Shown here in pieces: positions 17,905-27,020 of a DNA stretch of 64,000 nt. The notes below the pieces were generated by a model. The model was given only the letters and a program-made list of their open reading frames with translations. It did not search any database and was not told the origin of the DNA. Positions within the stretch are counted from its first letter, which is position 1, and every line of letters starts with the position of its first letter. The translations under genes and the position numbers were made by a program. Origin of the DNA: an uncultured Muribaculaceae bacterium (lineage in GTDB: Bacteria; Bacteroidota; Bacteroidia; Bacteroidales; Muribaculaceae); the NCBI GenBank assembly GCA_910587475.1, contig CAJUMR010000015.1, positions 1-64,000 on the forward strand. Reading direction: 5' to 3'.

Positions 17905-19692
17905 TTACATGCGTTCGGGGACGCGGATGCCGAGGAGACCCATGCCCGAGGCGATCACGTCGGCAGTGACGGCCGAGAGTTCGAGTCGCATCGAGCGCAG
18001 AGCGGCATTGTCTTCGCGCAGGCAGGGGCAGTCGTGGTAGAACTGGTTGTACTCTTTGGCGAGGTCGTAGATGTAGTTGGCGATCAGAGCGGGAGAATAG
18101 CTTCTTCCGGCTTCTTTGACAACTGCGGGATATGATGCGAGACGCTGGATGAGAGATACTTCCTTGTCATTTGGTACAACGCCGGAGTAGTCTGTTTTGT
18201 TGAGTCCTTGCTCGTCGGCACGGCGGAGGACAGATCTGATGCGGGCGTAGGTATATTGGATGAATGGTCCGGTGTTGCCGTTGAAGTCGATCGACTCTTT
18301 GGGGTTGAAAGTCATGTTCTTGCGCGGATCGACTTTGAGGAGGAAGTATTTAAGAGCTCCCATGCCCACGATTTCAGCGATTTCGGCTTTCTGGTTTTCG
18401 TCGAGACCGTCGGTCTTGCCGGCGCTTTCGGCTACTTCACGTGCTCCGTCGACCATTTCGGCCATCAGATCGTCGGCGTCGACGACTGTGCCTTCGCGGC
18501 TCTTCATGCGTCCTTCGGGCAGCTCAACCATGCCGTAAGAGAAGTGGACGAGGTCTTTGCCCCACTTGAACCCGAGTCGGTCGAGCAGGAGCGACAGCAC
18601 CTGGAAGTGGTAGTTCTGTTCGTTGCCGACGACATAGATCATCTTGTCGATGGGGAAGTCGCGGAAGCGCAGTTTGGCAGTGCCGATGTCCTGGGTCATG
18701 TAGACCGATGTGCCGTCGCTGCGGAGCAGGAGCTTGTGGTCGAGTCCGTCGGGAGTGAGATCGGCCCATACCGAACCGTCGTCCTTGCGGTAGAGGACTC
18801 CGTTTTCGAGACCTTCGAGCACCTTTTCCTTTCCTTCGAGGTATGTGTCGGATTCGTAGTATATTTTGTCGAAGTCGACGCCCATTCGCGCGTAGGTCTG
18901 GTCGAAACCGTCGTAGACCCAGCGGTTCATGGTCTCCCAAAGTTTGCGCACTTCGGGGTCTTTCTGCTCCCAGCGTCGCAGCATTTCGCGGGCTTCGAGC
19001 ATCAGGGGTGATGCGGCTTCGGCTTCTTCCTGAGTCATGCCTTTGGCCATTAGATCTTTGACTTCAGCCTTGTAGTGCTTGTCGAAGTCGACGTAGCAGT
19101 CACCGATGAGGTGGTCGCCTTTGATGCCTGTCGACTCGGGAGTCTCGCCGTTGTGCCATTTCTGCCATGCGAGCATCGATTTGCAGATGTGGATGCCACG
19201 GTCGTTGACGATGTTGGTCTTTACGACTCTGTTGCCACAAGCTTTGAGGATCTGAGACAGACTGTAGCCGAGGAGTATGTTGCGGAGGTGTCCGAGGTGG
19301 AGCGGCTTGTTGGTGTTGGGCGATGAGTATTCGACCATGACGAGCGGATCGTTGTCGGTGGCCTTGCGTGTGCCGTAGTTTTCGGTTGCGGCGATGCGCT
19401 CGAGCACTTTGTTCCAGAACGTTGGCTCGATGACAATGTTGAGGAACCCTTTGACAACGTTGTATGACTTTACTGCCGGCTCGTTGAGGACGAGGTATTG
19501 ACCGATCTGGTCGGCAACCTGCTCGGGCGCTTTGCGTGCGGCTTTAACCCAAGGGAATACGACTACTGTTAGATTGCCTTCGAACTCCTTGCGGGTCGGC
19601 TGTGGCACGACTGACGAGGGGTCGCATTCGAGGCCGTAAAGCGCGGTGACGGCGCGACTGACTGCTTCAGCTATTATATTTTCGATTGACAT
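17905..19692 (-). CDS. argS: Arginine-tRNA ligase
   Basis: Class I aminoacyl-tRNA synthetase that charges tRNA-Arg. An N-terminal Arg-tRNA-synthetase additional domain (about 1-105) precedes the Rossmann core with the HIGH-type motif HLGHLR (in SPNTNKPLHLGHLRN) and the KMSKS-equivalent GRMKSREG; the C-terminal DALR helical anticodon-binding domain ends in GLLGIRVPERM. I start it at the ATG at 19692 (MSIENIIAEAV); a longer frame to 19737 adds 15 residues with no match to the family. This gives 595 residues, normal length. Confidence 0.97.
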   Translation of the reverse strand: MSIENIIAEAVSRAVTALYGLECDPSSVVPQPTRKEFEGNLTVVVFPWVKAARKAPEQVADQIGQYLVLNEPAVKSYNVVKGFLNIVIEPTFWNKVLERIAATENYGTRKATDNDPLVMVEYSSPNTNKPLHLGHLRNILLGYSLSQILKACGNRVVKTNIVNDRGIHICKSMLAWQKWHNGETPESTGIKGDHLIGDCYVDFDKHYKAEVKDLMAKGMTQEEAEAASPLMLEAREMLRRWEQKDPEVRKLWETMNRWVYDGFDQTYARMGVDFDKIYYESDTYLEGKEKVLEGLENGVLYRKDDGSVWADLTPDGLDHKLLLRSDGTSVYMTQDIGTAKLRFRDFPIDKMIYVVGNEQNYHFQVLSLLLDRLGFKWGKDLVHFSYGMVELPEGRMKSREGTVVDADDLMAEMVDGAREVAESAGKTDGLDENQKAEIAEIVGMGALKYFLLKVDPRKNMTFNPKESIDFNGNTGPFIQYTYARIRSVLRRADEQGLNKTDYSGVVPNDKEVSLIQRLASYPAVVKEAGRSYSPALIANYIYDLAKEYNQFYHDCPCLREDNAALRSMRLELSAVTADVIASGMGLLGIRVPERM

Positions 19693-19734
19693 GTCAAAAA
19701 AGTTGGGATTAATAATCAGTTGGATATACCAGTG

Positions 19735-19742
19735 CAAAGATA
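19735..19742 (-). promoter_or_regulatory. -7 element for argS
   Basis: On the minus strand TATCTTTG matches the Bacteroidetes -7 box TAnnTTTG about 43 bases before the argS ATG. No convincing -33 TTTG is seen. Confidence 0.45.
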
Positions 19743-19784
19743 GCTAAAAACTGAGAAATAACCACTATCTGAGTGCTGTTTCGA

Positions 19785-20861
19785 TCAATGGTGGGCGATC
19801 TTGCCCTTGAGAAGAATCATGTTGCCCTCCCGATCGGGCTTGAATTCTGCGGGAGTGTCGGCTATGAAAGCGAAGAAATCGTCGGTCGAGAGCGGTATGT
19901 AAGTGTTGTCGGAACCGTCGCTCCAGGCTGTCGGCAGCCAGCCGTCGCATTGGGCCGACTGTATGATTTCGCCGTCGTAGGAGAGTCGGGCGAAACAGGC
20001 TGTGCCGTTGACAATGTAGTTGACGATAAGCCGGCTGTCGTCGGCAATGAAGTCTTTGATCCAGCTATGGTTGCTCATGTTGTCGAAAAAGAGGTCGAAG
20101 TCCCGGTTGAATTCGGCCGGCATCATGTCGGGCAGGTCGAGCGTCATGAGTAGGGACACGGAGGAGTCGCGGCTGTCGTAGCGGTAAACTTCGGCCGAGC
20201 ATAAGTCGAGGTAGACGGCTTTGTCTCCGAATGATTTCAAGGTGCGAGAGGGAGCTTCTGGCCTGATCACGTTGCGGTCGCGTGCAGGGATGTGCTTGCT
20301 TTTGAAATTCAGATCGTTGTCGAATACGTAGATCAGGTAGGCAGAGTCGTCGTCAGGATAGAACGAATGATCGGTTGTGGCGACGTAGCCGTCAGAGACG
20401 TGCACGATCTGTCGCAATGAAGTGTCGTACAGCGGCTTGGAGAGGATGAAGCTGCCGTCGAGATCATATATGTGGGCTGCAGCGGGTTCGGACAGCACGA
20501 TGATTTGGCCGGAGTCGGGGTTGATGGTGAAGTCGACGATGTTGCCGTACTCGCCGGGGCCGTTGCCGAAGTTGCCGATTTTTCCTCTGTAAGCGCCCGA
20601 GCTGTCGAAGGTCTTGATGCATTTTTGTCTTGGGTCAAGAATGTAGAAGATGCCGTTGTCGGCTATGATGCGCGATGGTGACGGAATGATGGCCTCGGTG
20701 GAGCTGTCGCTGAGTTGCAGCCACTCTTTGTCTGTGAAAATGTCGAGCATGCAGGCAGAATTGTCGGGCAATGCAAGGGCAATTTTGTCAGGGTCGGCGT
20801 CGTGTCGGGCGGAGCATGCCGACAGAGTGGCAAACAGCGCGATGTAGGCGATAATTTTCAT
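19785..20861 (-). CDS. 6-bladed beta-propeller lipoprotein
   Basis: A lipoprotein of 358 residues, taking the ATG at 20861 (MKIIAYIALFATLSACSA) as start because it directly precedes the signal and lipobox; an ATG at 20870 is also possible. The mature part carries the Bacteroidales 6-bladed beta-propeller pattern (DUF5128-like): FYILDPRQKCIKTFDSSGAYRGKIG, then GNGPGEYGNIVDFTIN, which is the typical GxGPGEY blade. These proteins are common, exported, and of unknown ligand. It stands alone, divergent from murI. Confidence 0.85.
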   Translation of the reverse strand: MKIIAYIALFATLSACSARHDADPDKIALALPDNSACMLDIFTDKEWLQLSDSSTEAIIPSPSRIIADNGIFYILDPRQKCIKTFDSSGAYRGKIGNFGNGPGEYGNIVDFTINPDSGQIIVLSEPAAAHIYDLDGSFILSKPLYDTSLRQIVHVSDGYVATTDHSFYPDDDSAYLIYVFDNDLNFKSKHIPARDRNVIRPEAPSRTLKSFGDKAVYLDLCSAEVYRYDSRDSSVSLLMTLDLPDMMPAEFNRDFDLFFDNMSNHSWIKDFIADDSRLIVNYIVNGTACFARLSYDGEIIQSAQCDGWLPTAWSDGSDNTYIPLSTDDFFAFIADTPAEFKPDREGNMILLKGKIAHH

Positions 20862-20891
20862 GGATGGCATTTTTTGGTGGGTGAATAGATG

Positions 20892-20899
20892 CAAAGATA
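20892..20899 (-). promoter_or_regulatory. -7 element for the propeller lipoprotein
   Basis: TATCTTTG on the minus strand fits the -7 consensus, about 30 bases before the start codon; the -33 half is not clear. Confidence 0.45.
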
Positions 20900-20995
20900 G
20901 CTGTTTTTGAGGTTATAGCCTAATCATGAGTTGCCGGTCATCGCTTTTTTTGTGATGGATTTTGATCAGATGATGATATTTGTTACCTTTGAAGC

Positions 20996-21838
20996 ATGAA
21001 GACAAAAAATTTGCCGACCGTGGCAGGTCCGATCGGAGTGTTTGATTCGGGCTATGGAGGGCTGACCATACTGTCGGCCATCCGCAGCGAGTTGCCGGAG
21101 TATGATTATGTGTATCTCGGCGACAATGCCCGTGCGCCCTATGGTTCGCGGTCGTTTGACATAGTCTATCGTTTCACGCTTGAAGCGGTCGAAGAGCTGT
21201 TTGCCCGCGGCTGTCATCTTGTGATCCTCGCATGCAACACGGCGTCGGCCAAAGCTTTGCGCAATATCCAGCAACTCGATCTGCCGCGTCTCGATCCGTC
21301 GCGGCGGGTGCTCGGAGTGATAAGGCCGACAGTAGAGGCAATCGGAGATGTGACGCGCAACGGCCATATAGGTATCTTTGCCACCCCCGGAACTGTTGCA
21401 TCGGGATCTTATGAGATAGAGATCGCCAAGCAGCATGGCGATTTTGCGGTGACGGCGCATGCGTGTCCGATGTGGGTTCCGCTTGTCGAGAACCGCGAGG
21501 CCGACCGTCCGGGAGCTGATTATTTTGTCCGGCAGGAGGTCGATGCACTGTTAGCGGCCGACGGCGATGTCGATACAATTATATTGGGCTGCACGCATTA
21601 TCCGCTGCTTTACGACAAGATACGGGCGGCTGTGCCGTCGAGGATAGAGATTGTCCGACAGGGTGAAATCGTGGCGCATAGTCTGGCTGATTATCTCCGT
21701 CGCCATCCCGAGATGGATGCACGGCTGACACGCGGCGGCCGAACTACGTATCTGACGACTGAGAACCCCGACAAGTTTTCGTCGCTTGCAACGCTGTTTC
21801 TCGGTCACGACATAGAGGCCGAGCGCATTGAATTGTGA
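20996..21838 (+). CDS. murI: Glutamate racemase
   Basis: MurI converts L-glutamate to D-glutamate for peptidoglycan. The 280-residue protein has the DSGYGGLTIL start motif, the substrate loop GDNARAPYG, and both catalytic cysteines: Cys80 in LACNTASA and Cys199 in LGCTHYPLL. Length is normal. It stands alone on the plus strand, divergent from the propeller lipoprotein gene. Confidence 0.97.
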   Translation: MKTKNLPTVAGPIGVFDSGYGGLTILSAIRSELPEYDYVYLGDNARAPYGSRSFDIVYRFTLEAVEELFARGCHLVILACNTASAKALRNIQQLDLPRLDPSRRVLGVIRPTVEAIGDVTRNGHIGIFATPGTVASGSYEIEIAKQHGDFAVTAHACPMWVPLVENREADRPGADYFVRQEVDALLAADGDVDTIILGCTHYPLLYDKIRAAVPSRIEIVRQGEIVAHSLADYLRRHPEMDARLTRGGRTTYLTTENPDKFSSLATLFLGHDIEAERIEL

Positions 21839-21897
21839 GCGTTTTGAAACCATCCGGTCAGTAAAAACGGGTATATGGCAAGATTAAGCAGCGATTA

Positions 21898-21929
21898 GTT
21901 GGCATATTGTAAATAATTTTGTAGATTTG
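21898..21929 (+). promoter_or_regulatory. Promoter for the secreted protein at 21976
   Basis: A TTG at 21899-21901 and TAGATTTG at 21922-21929 with about 20 bp between fit the -33/-7 consensus; the ATG is about 47 bases past the -7 box. Confidence 0.5.
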
Positions 21930-21975
21930 CGAGCATAGATTTATTTATTAGCAAGTTTTATTTTACAATGTGCTT

Positions 21976-23466
21976 ATGAAAAAGTGTTTTACTCTATTGT
22001 TGGTTGCGGCCATATCGGCTATGGCGTCGCAACATGTTTCAGGCGATGAGATCGCCTACAAATCGCTCGGAATGGGTTGGATGACAGATGATATGATCAC
22101 CGATCTGCTCGACTGGCAGCCCGTTACCTATCAGGTGGAGATCCAGCAGGCAGAGGATGATTCGCCTCTTTATCGAGTGATTGCTCCCTATGGTGCGGCT
22201 TTTGCGGCAGCAGTGGAGGAGGTGAACGGCAAGGTGCTGACTCCTGATCAGTATGACTCGGAGGGCACTCGTTTCATCGATATCGATGCGACCGATCCCG
22301 ACGATGTTATTTTCCATAAGACCTTGACCGGCTTTGATATCGGCGCGGGAGAGGTGTTTATCGGTGTCAACTCACGTCTGAACGTGACGTTTGCCGACGG
22401 AGTGTTCCGTGCTCCAGTGCTCGGCATAGCGGTCGGCATCGATGACAGTGCGATCGCCGCTAACCGGCGTGGCAAATTCCGCATCGTGCTGCCGGGCGTC
22501 GCTCTTAACGATTTTGACATGACACTCGAACCGGTGTCGCACTGTCTGACTGACAGGACGTTCAGGGGTAATCTTACGGTAGGTGCAGATGTGGCTGAGG
22601 TGCGCTACGGAGTGTTTGCCGATGCGTTTGAAGACGAAATGCTGAGCTATGTCGAGGCTGTTGCAGATGGAGGGCAGGTGTTCAGTCCCCGTGGTGATTT
22701 TTCGTATGAGATGGGCGATGAGCCTAAGGAGACAATGGTGGCAGTTGCGCTTGACGAACGCGGCAATCAGGTCGGTTATGCGTGGTGTACTTATTATTAT
22801 ATCGATGAAGATCCCGACGGCTGGACCGATTGCGGGACAGCGGAGTTTACCGACGGTTTTCTGCAGGATCTGATTTCCAACATACCGTCGCAGACAACTC
22901 AGTGTATGCTTCAGCAGAGCAAGGCCGAAAGCGGCCGCTATCGTCTGGTCGATCCCTATGCCGGCATCAAGGAGTATGATGCGCTGAGCGGCAAGCATAA
23001 AGATCATCATCACTATATTTATATCAACGCATGCTATCCGGAGTGTATCTACATAGAGGAATCGCCGATCGGCATGGAGTCGGGCGAGTATGGCCTGATG
23101 CGTGTAAGCTCGTTTGTCAATTATTTCCTTAAAGCAGGCTATGACATCGAAGAGTGTGCCGAACTCGAGTATGGCGCAATCGTTGAGGACGGGGTGATGA
23201 CTTTCCCCGAGGAGTCGCTTATATTCTCGATGCTGAAATTCAGTGACGGCGACTGGTATACAGCCGACTCTAATTGTGTGACGGCAGTGAAGCTCCCCGA
23301 AGGCTTCAGTTTCACTTCGGGTGTAGAGAGCATCTCGGTCGACACAGCCGGCGAAGGTCAGGCAGAGTATTACGATCTCCAGGGCGTGAAAGTCGGCAAG
23401 CCTCAACCGGGCCGACTCTATATCAAACGTCAGGGTGGAAAAGCAAGCAAAGAGATCGCTTATTGA
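21976..23466 (+). CDS. Secreted protein of unknown function with Bacteroidales C-terminal tag
   Basis: A 496-residue exported protein (signal MKKCFTLLLVAAISAMAS; the ATG at 21976 is preferred to a GTG two codons earlier). I recognise no enzymatic domain; the body is acidic, aromatic-rich and looks like tandem beta-sandwich domains (for example EVRYGVFADAFEDEMLSYVEAV). The last 35 residues, beginning with the YYDLQGVKV motif and ending in a basic GKASKEIAY, match the C-terminal tag seen on the two propeller proteins encoded convergently downstream. This tag resembles type IX-secretion-type tails, but its role here is unproven. A stem-loop follows at 23506. Confidence 0.75.
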   Translation: MKKCFTLLLVAAISAMASQHVSGDEIAYKSLGMGWMTDDMITDLLDWQPVTYQVEIQQAEDDSPLYRVIAPYGAAFAAAVEEVNGKVLTPDQYDSEGTRFIDIDATDPDDVIFHKTLTGFDIGAGEVFIGVNSRLNVTFADGVFRAPVLGIAVGIDDSAIAANRRGKFRIVLPGVALNDFDMTLEPVSHCLTDRTFRGNLTVGADVAEVRYGVFADAFEDEMLSYVEAVADGGQVFSPRGDFSYEMGDEPKETMVAVALDERGNQVGYAWCTYYYIDEDPDGWTDCGTAEFTDGFLQDLISNIPSQTTQCMLQQSKAESGRYRLVDPYAGIKEYDALSGKHKDHHHYIYINACYPECIYIEESPIGMESGEYGLMRVSSFVNYFLKAGYDIEECAELEYGAIVEDGVMTFPEESLIFSMLKFSDGDWYTADSNCVTAVKLPEGFSFTSGVESISVDTAGEGQAEYYDLQGVKVGKPQPGRLYIKRQGGKASKEIAY

Positions 23467-23505
23467 CGGAAAAAGCGCGTGTCAATGGATCGCGCATAAA
23501 ACAAA

Positions 23506-23538
23506 CAGGGCGCTTCACTTCGATGAGTGGGCGCCCTG
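23506..23538. terminator. Bidirectional terminator between convergent genes
   Basis: CAGGGCGC (23506-23513) pairs with GCGCCCTG (23531-23538), extended by imperfect inner pairs, and is flanked by A-rich and T-rich sequence on either side. Confidence 0.65.
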
Positions 23539-23575
23539 CTTGTTTTGTGTTGTATCAGAGGGGAAACGGTTGTTA

Positions 23576-25200
23576 TCAGCGGATGATCTGCTTCGAGATG
23601 CTGTTGCCTTGACGGACGATGAAGAGACCGTTGGCGGGGTTGGTAACCTTGACGCCCTGGAGGTTGTAATACTCGACGGGAGCATCGCTGTTGTCAACAG
23701 TGATGTCGTCGATGCCGGCAGCGTCGTTGGTGTAGAGGGCGAAATCGGTGGCTGTGTCGCCGACAGTGGCGAAGGCCAGTGATGACGCATCAGCAGCGGC
23801 CGCAGTTGCGGCGAAGTCAGTTGTAGCGAAAGAGTCTGCGGCGTAGAGGTATGTGACGCCGTTGCCTGCCAATTCGCCTTTTTTGTGGCCGTTGACAGCG
23901 TTCTGGTAGTAGCAATAGTGGGGATGTAGATTTCACCAGCTGCGGTGAATGCTGCGCCTGAAGTCTGATAGTAAAAGTTGCCATCCATGATGGTGAATGT
24001 GGAGAACGCGGTGTTTTCGACGTTCATCGCGGGGATAGTTGCAACGAAAGCGTCGTTAGTGTAGGTCTTGACATCTTCGTCGTCTTTCTTTTCGACAGTG
24101 ACGGTGTACTGGTGGCCTGCAATGAAGGCGTTATCGCCGATAATCTTGACACCCGAAACAGCGTTGAACGAGTTGATCATCGAAGAAGCTGTGGGGGTTA
24201 CTTTCTTTGCGGTGAATTGACCGTTTTTGAATGTAGAGAAAATGAAAACCGGCGATACATTATCTTCATCGTCGATCATGAGGTCGATGACTCCGCCCTG
24301 ATAGCTGAGAGCGCCGGTGCCGGTGTAAGCGACGATCATGTCGTTGCCGCTTATGTCGAAGCGCGCGTTCCACACTTCATATGTGTCTTCGGTGTAGTCG
24401 CCGTTGTTGACCGTCGATGTGATCTGGTCGACGACCTTGATGTTGTCGAGGTTGCTGTCGAGTGATACAACGGCGGCGCACTGGTTGTCGCAGACCATGA
24501 AACCGAGATAGGTCACATAAGAAGAGTCGAATGTGAGGTCTTCGACTTTGGTGATGCCGGTGTAAACTGCCGATGCGTAGACGTTGTCGCCGACTGCCTG
24601 AAGATCGGTGATCTTGAATGCAATATCGCCGTCGGTGTACCAGTAGAGCAGATCGTTTTCCCAGTCGTCGATGAGGGCGATCAGGTCGGGCTGTACTTCA
24701 GGAATGAATGAGCGTACGGCCAAAACTTTTCCGTCGGCAGAATATTTGGCGATGAATGCAGAGTTCTGTTCGACAGTGGGGTCACCTTCGAGGGTCATGC
24801 CATCTTTGATGATTTCGTCGCCAGATGTGGTGCCGAAAGTTATTTCGTCGGCAAATTGTCCGGCTACGATGATGTTGTCGTTGCTGTCGGTGACGATTTT
24901 ATTGATAGTCGCAGAACCGATGATGCCAACGGCCCATGCGGCCTGTCCGTCGGCTGCATATTTGGCGATGTAGGCGCTTGTGCCTATCGCTTCGAGGTTT
25001 GATCCTGCGATAGAGAAGTCGTTGTTGTAGGCTCCGGCCGCAATTACAGCTCCTTTGCTGTCGAATGTGACTCCGGCGTTATAAACTGCTTTGCCGGCTG
25101 AGAATGATGCTTCGGCAGAGTTCTTCCACACTTGCGAGGGTGTGGCTGTCATTGAGATCGCTGATGCAGCGACAATGGCTGAAAGTAGAATCTTTTTCAT
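23576..25200 (-). pseudogene. SBBP-type beta-propeller secreted protein, frameshifted near its 3' end
   Basis: A signal peptide (MKKILLSAIVAASAISMTA) is followed by SBBP-like propeller blades (AYIAKYAADGQAAWAVGIIG, then NIIVAGQFADEITFG). The frame is good from 25200 to about 23925. It then runs into a serine/threonine-rich nonsense tail that would stop at 23515 inside the terminator, while the expected ending, a YYNLQGVKV tag finishing KQIIR, continues in another frame down to 23576. Comparison with the paralog at 25277-26938 places a single-base loss (or two-base gain) at about 23903-23926, upstream of the matching YY residues. So the present product lacks its C-terminal tag unless this is a sequencing error. 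Confidence 0.75.
23580..23721. repeat. Direct repeat copy 1: 3' tag of propeller paralogs
   Basis: These 142 bases match 25281-25422 at all but about seven positions. They encode the shared C-terminal tag on the minus strand. The coding regions above the tag are far more diverged, so the tag is either strongly conserved or homogenised by gene conversion. Confidence 0.85.
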
Positions 25201-25224
25201 AAAAATAAATAATTGAAATAGTAA

Positions 25225-25250
25225 GCCGATGGCACTTAAGTGCCATCGGC
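25225..25250. terminator. Perfect 26-bp palindrome behind the intact propeller gene
   Basis: GCCGATGGCAC and its complement meet at TTAA to give an unbroken palindrome lying between the two minus-strand paralogs. Transcripts would form a 12-bp hairpin; there is no strong T-run, so it may end or process the message. Confidence 0.55.
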
Positions 25251-25276
25251 ATGTTAATAAGGATTATGTTGTGCGA

Positions 25277-26938
25277 TTATCGTATGATCTGCTTCGAGGT
25301 GCTGTTGCCCTGACGGACGATAAAGAGACCGTTGGCGGGGTTGGTAACCTTGACGCCCTGGAGGTTGTAATACTCAACGGGAGCATTGCTGTTGTCAACA
25401 GTGATGTCGTCTATGCCGGCAGAAGTGTAAGAGAAACTGTACATCCAATTGCCATAGTAGCTTGTAGTAGAGAGGAATATCTCATTATCGTTCGCTGCCA
25501 CACCATAGGGGTTGTTGATGGATATAGCTTCATTTATTTGAGTCGCCGGCGAGAAGTCACCTGCCGAGAATGTGAATGCTTTGGATTTTTCGGTGAAATC
25601 GCCGTTTTCATAGCCTTCGCCTGCGGCATTGTAGTATCCGAGAGTGTTGAAGATGACGTCGCCGAGATTGAGGACTGCAGCGGTAGCTACGGAATAGTAG
25701 GAAATATCACCTTCCTTGAGTTCGGCCGAGAACATCGCATCTTCGTGGTCGAGGTCACTTGGATTGGCGTTGTAAACAAACAGTTCGCGGCGTTCGATTT
25801 CGTTTTCTCCAACGGTTTCAGTCGAGTATTTGCGACCTGCAACCACTACTTGAGCTGTGGATGAATCGTAGCCTACAGCCGATATGCTGTTGTCGGCGAC
25901 ACGCGTTGAAGAAGCTGTCGGAATAGTACGGACATCTGAGTCACGCCATTCGATGTCTTGGCTGAATATAAACGATGGGGTAGTCTCATTTGACAAGGGG
26001 CGGACAAATTGATTGCCATTGGTGAAACGCGCAAGTTCGCCGCTTCCTACGAATGCTCCGAATACAGATCCCTGGATAAATCCGAAGCGGGCCGACCAGC
26101 AGGCACTGGTGTCAAACACTCCATCGCCGTTGGGTCCGGAATATGCGACTTTCATGATGTGAGAGCCTTCAGAGAAGTTGTTGGCGTCGAGAGAGAAGAT
26201 TGAAGCTGAAGCAACGTCCTGATACATGAAGAATGCGTAGAGTACGTATGGTGCGTCGAATTGCATGTTGGCAGTTTCGGTCACACCGGTGTAAACGGCG
26301 CTTACGTAGAGCTTGGAATCTTTGACGCCGATTTGCTTGATTTCAAAGTAAACGTCACCGTCGCCGTAGAAGTATGCGGGTTCGGCAGAAAGATCACCGA
26401 CGAGAGGCATGATTTCGGGGTGGATCTGCGGGATGAATTTCACGAGGTCGAGGAGCTGGCCTTCCCGGTTATATTTTGCGATGAATGCAGCATTTTCTTT
26501 AGTCGTGGGGGCGCCATCGACGGTCATGCCTTCTTCAACTTTAGAGTTGCCGTCGGTTGATCCGAAAGTGACTTCATCGGCAAATGAACCTGCAACATAA
26601 AGGTTGCACTCATTGTCGAAAGTCAAGGCTGAAACAGTGGCCGAACCAACGAGACTCACTGTCCATTGTGGCATCGGACCTTGATATACTGCGATATATG
26701 AGCTTGTGCCGATGGCTTCAAACTCATTTCCGTTGATGTAGCAGTCTTCGTTGTAAGATCCGGCAACAGCAGTGTATCGCGAATCGTTGTCGCTGATGGC
26801 TACCGGAGCGTTGAACAGTGGGTTCAAGTCTTTAAAAATACCTGTGATTTGATCTGCCCATTGTACCTGACCGAAATCGGTTGCTGGTGCACTTATTGCA
26901 GCGACTGCTGCAATGAAAGAAAGTAATAGTTTTTTCAT
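25277..26938 (-). CDS. SBBP-type beta-propeller secreted protein with C-terminal tag
   Basis: A 553-residue exported protein, paralog of the broken gene downstream. Signal MKKLLLSFIAAVAAISAPA. Propeller-like blades are visible (SSYIAVYQGPMPQWTVSLVG; NLYVAGSFADEVTFGSTDG; AAFIAKYNREGQLLDLVKF), matching the SBBP pattern of Y-I-A-K-Y...W then V-A-G-x-F. The end is the AGIDDITVDN linker, the YYNLQGVKV tag and a basic KQIIR terminus. Function unknown; probably a surface or secreted binding protein. It lies 82 bases after the SusD gene, behind a perfect terminator, so it may be transcribed separately from the SusC/D unit. Confidence 0.8.
   Translation of the reverse strand: MKKLLLSFIAAVAAISAPATDFGQVQWADQITGIFKDLNPLFNAPVAISDNDSRYTAVAGSYNEDCYINGNEFEAIGTSSYIAVYQGPMPQWTVSLVGSATVSALTFDNECNLYVAGSFADEVTFGSTDGNSKVEEGMTVDGAPTTKENAAFIAKYNREGQLLDLVKFIPQIHPEIMPLVGDLSAEPAYFYGDGDVYFEIKQIGVKDSKLYVSAVYTGVTETANMQFDAPYVLYAFFMYQDVASASIFSLDANNFSEGSHIMKVAYSGPNGDGVFDTSACWSARFGFIQGSVFGAFVGSGELARFTNGNQFVRPLSNETTPSFIFSQDIEWRDSDVRTIPTASSTRVADNSISAVGYDSSTAQVVVAGRKYSTETVGENEIERRELFVYNANPSDLDHEDAMFSAELKEGDISYYSVATAAVLNLGDVIFNTLGYYNAAGEGYENGDFTEKSKAFTFSAGDFSPATQINEAISINNPYGVAANDNEIFLSTTSYYGNWMYSFSYTSAGIDDITVDNSNAPVEYYNLQGVKVTNPANGLFIVRQGNSTSKQIIR
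25281..25422. repeat. Direct repeat copy 2: 3' tag of propeller paralogs
   Basis: Second copy of the 142-base element at 23580-23721, same orientation, about 1.7 kb away. Confidence 0.85.
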
Positions 26939-26977
26939 ATAATAAATTATTTAATGTGGTTGATTATTCAGTTTTAA

Positions 26978-27007
26978 AACCTTAAGGCCTTCAGTGGCCT
27001 TAAGGTT
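26978..27007 (-). terminator. Terminator after the second SusD gene
   Basis: A perfect 12-bp stem (26978-26989 with 26996-27007) with a 6-base loop lies 14 bases beyond the stop codon and reads into TTAAAAC on the minus strand. Confidence 0.7.
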
Positions 27008-27020
27008 GTTTCAGGTTACT

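Noticed and set aside
19693..19737. Longer start for argS
   Set aside because: The 15 added residues do not resemble the synthetase N-terminus; MSIENII is the usual start.
23881..23892. A6 run as the site of the propeller frameshift
   Set aside because: Alignment with the paralog puts the shift before the shared YY residues, about 20 bases away from the run on the coding strand.
23515..23900. 561-residue propeller protein with a Ser/Thr/Pro-rich C-terminus taken as real
   Set aside because: The tail is the out-of-frame reading of the conserved tag; the paralog shows the true ending in another frame.
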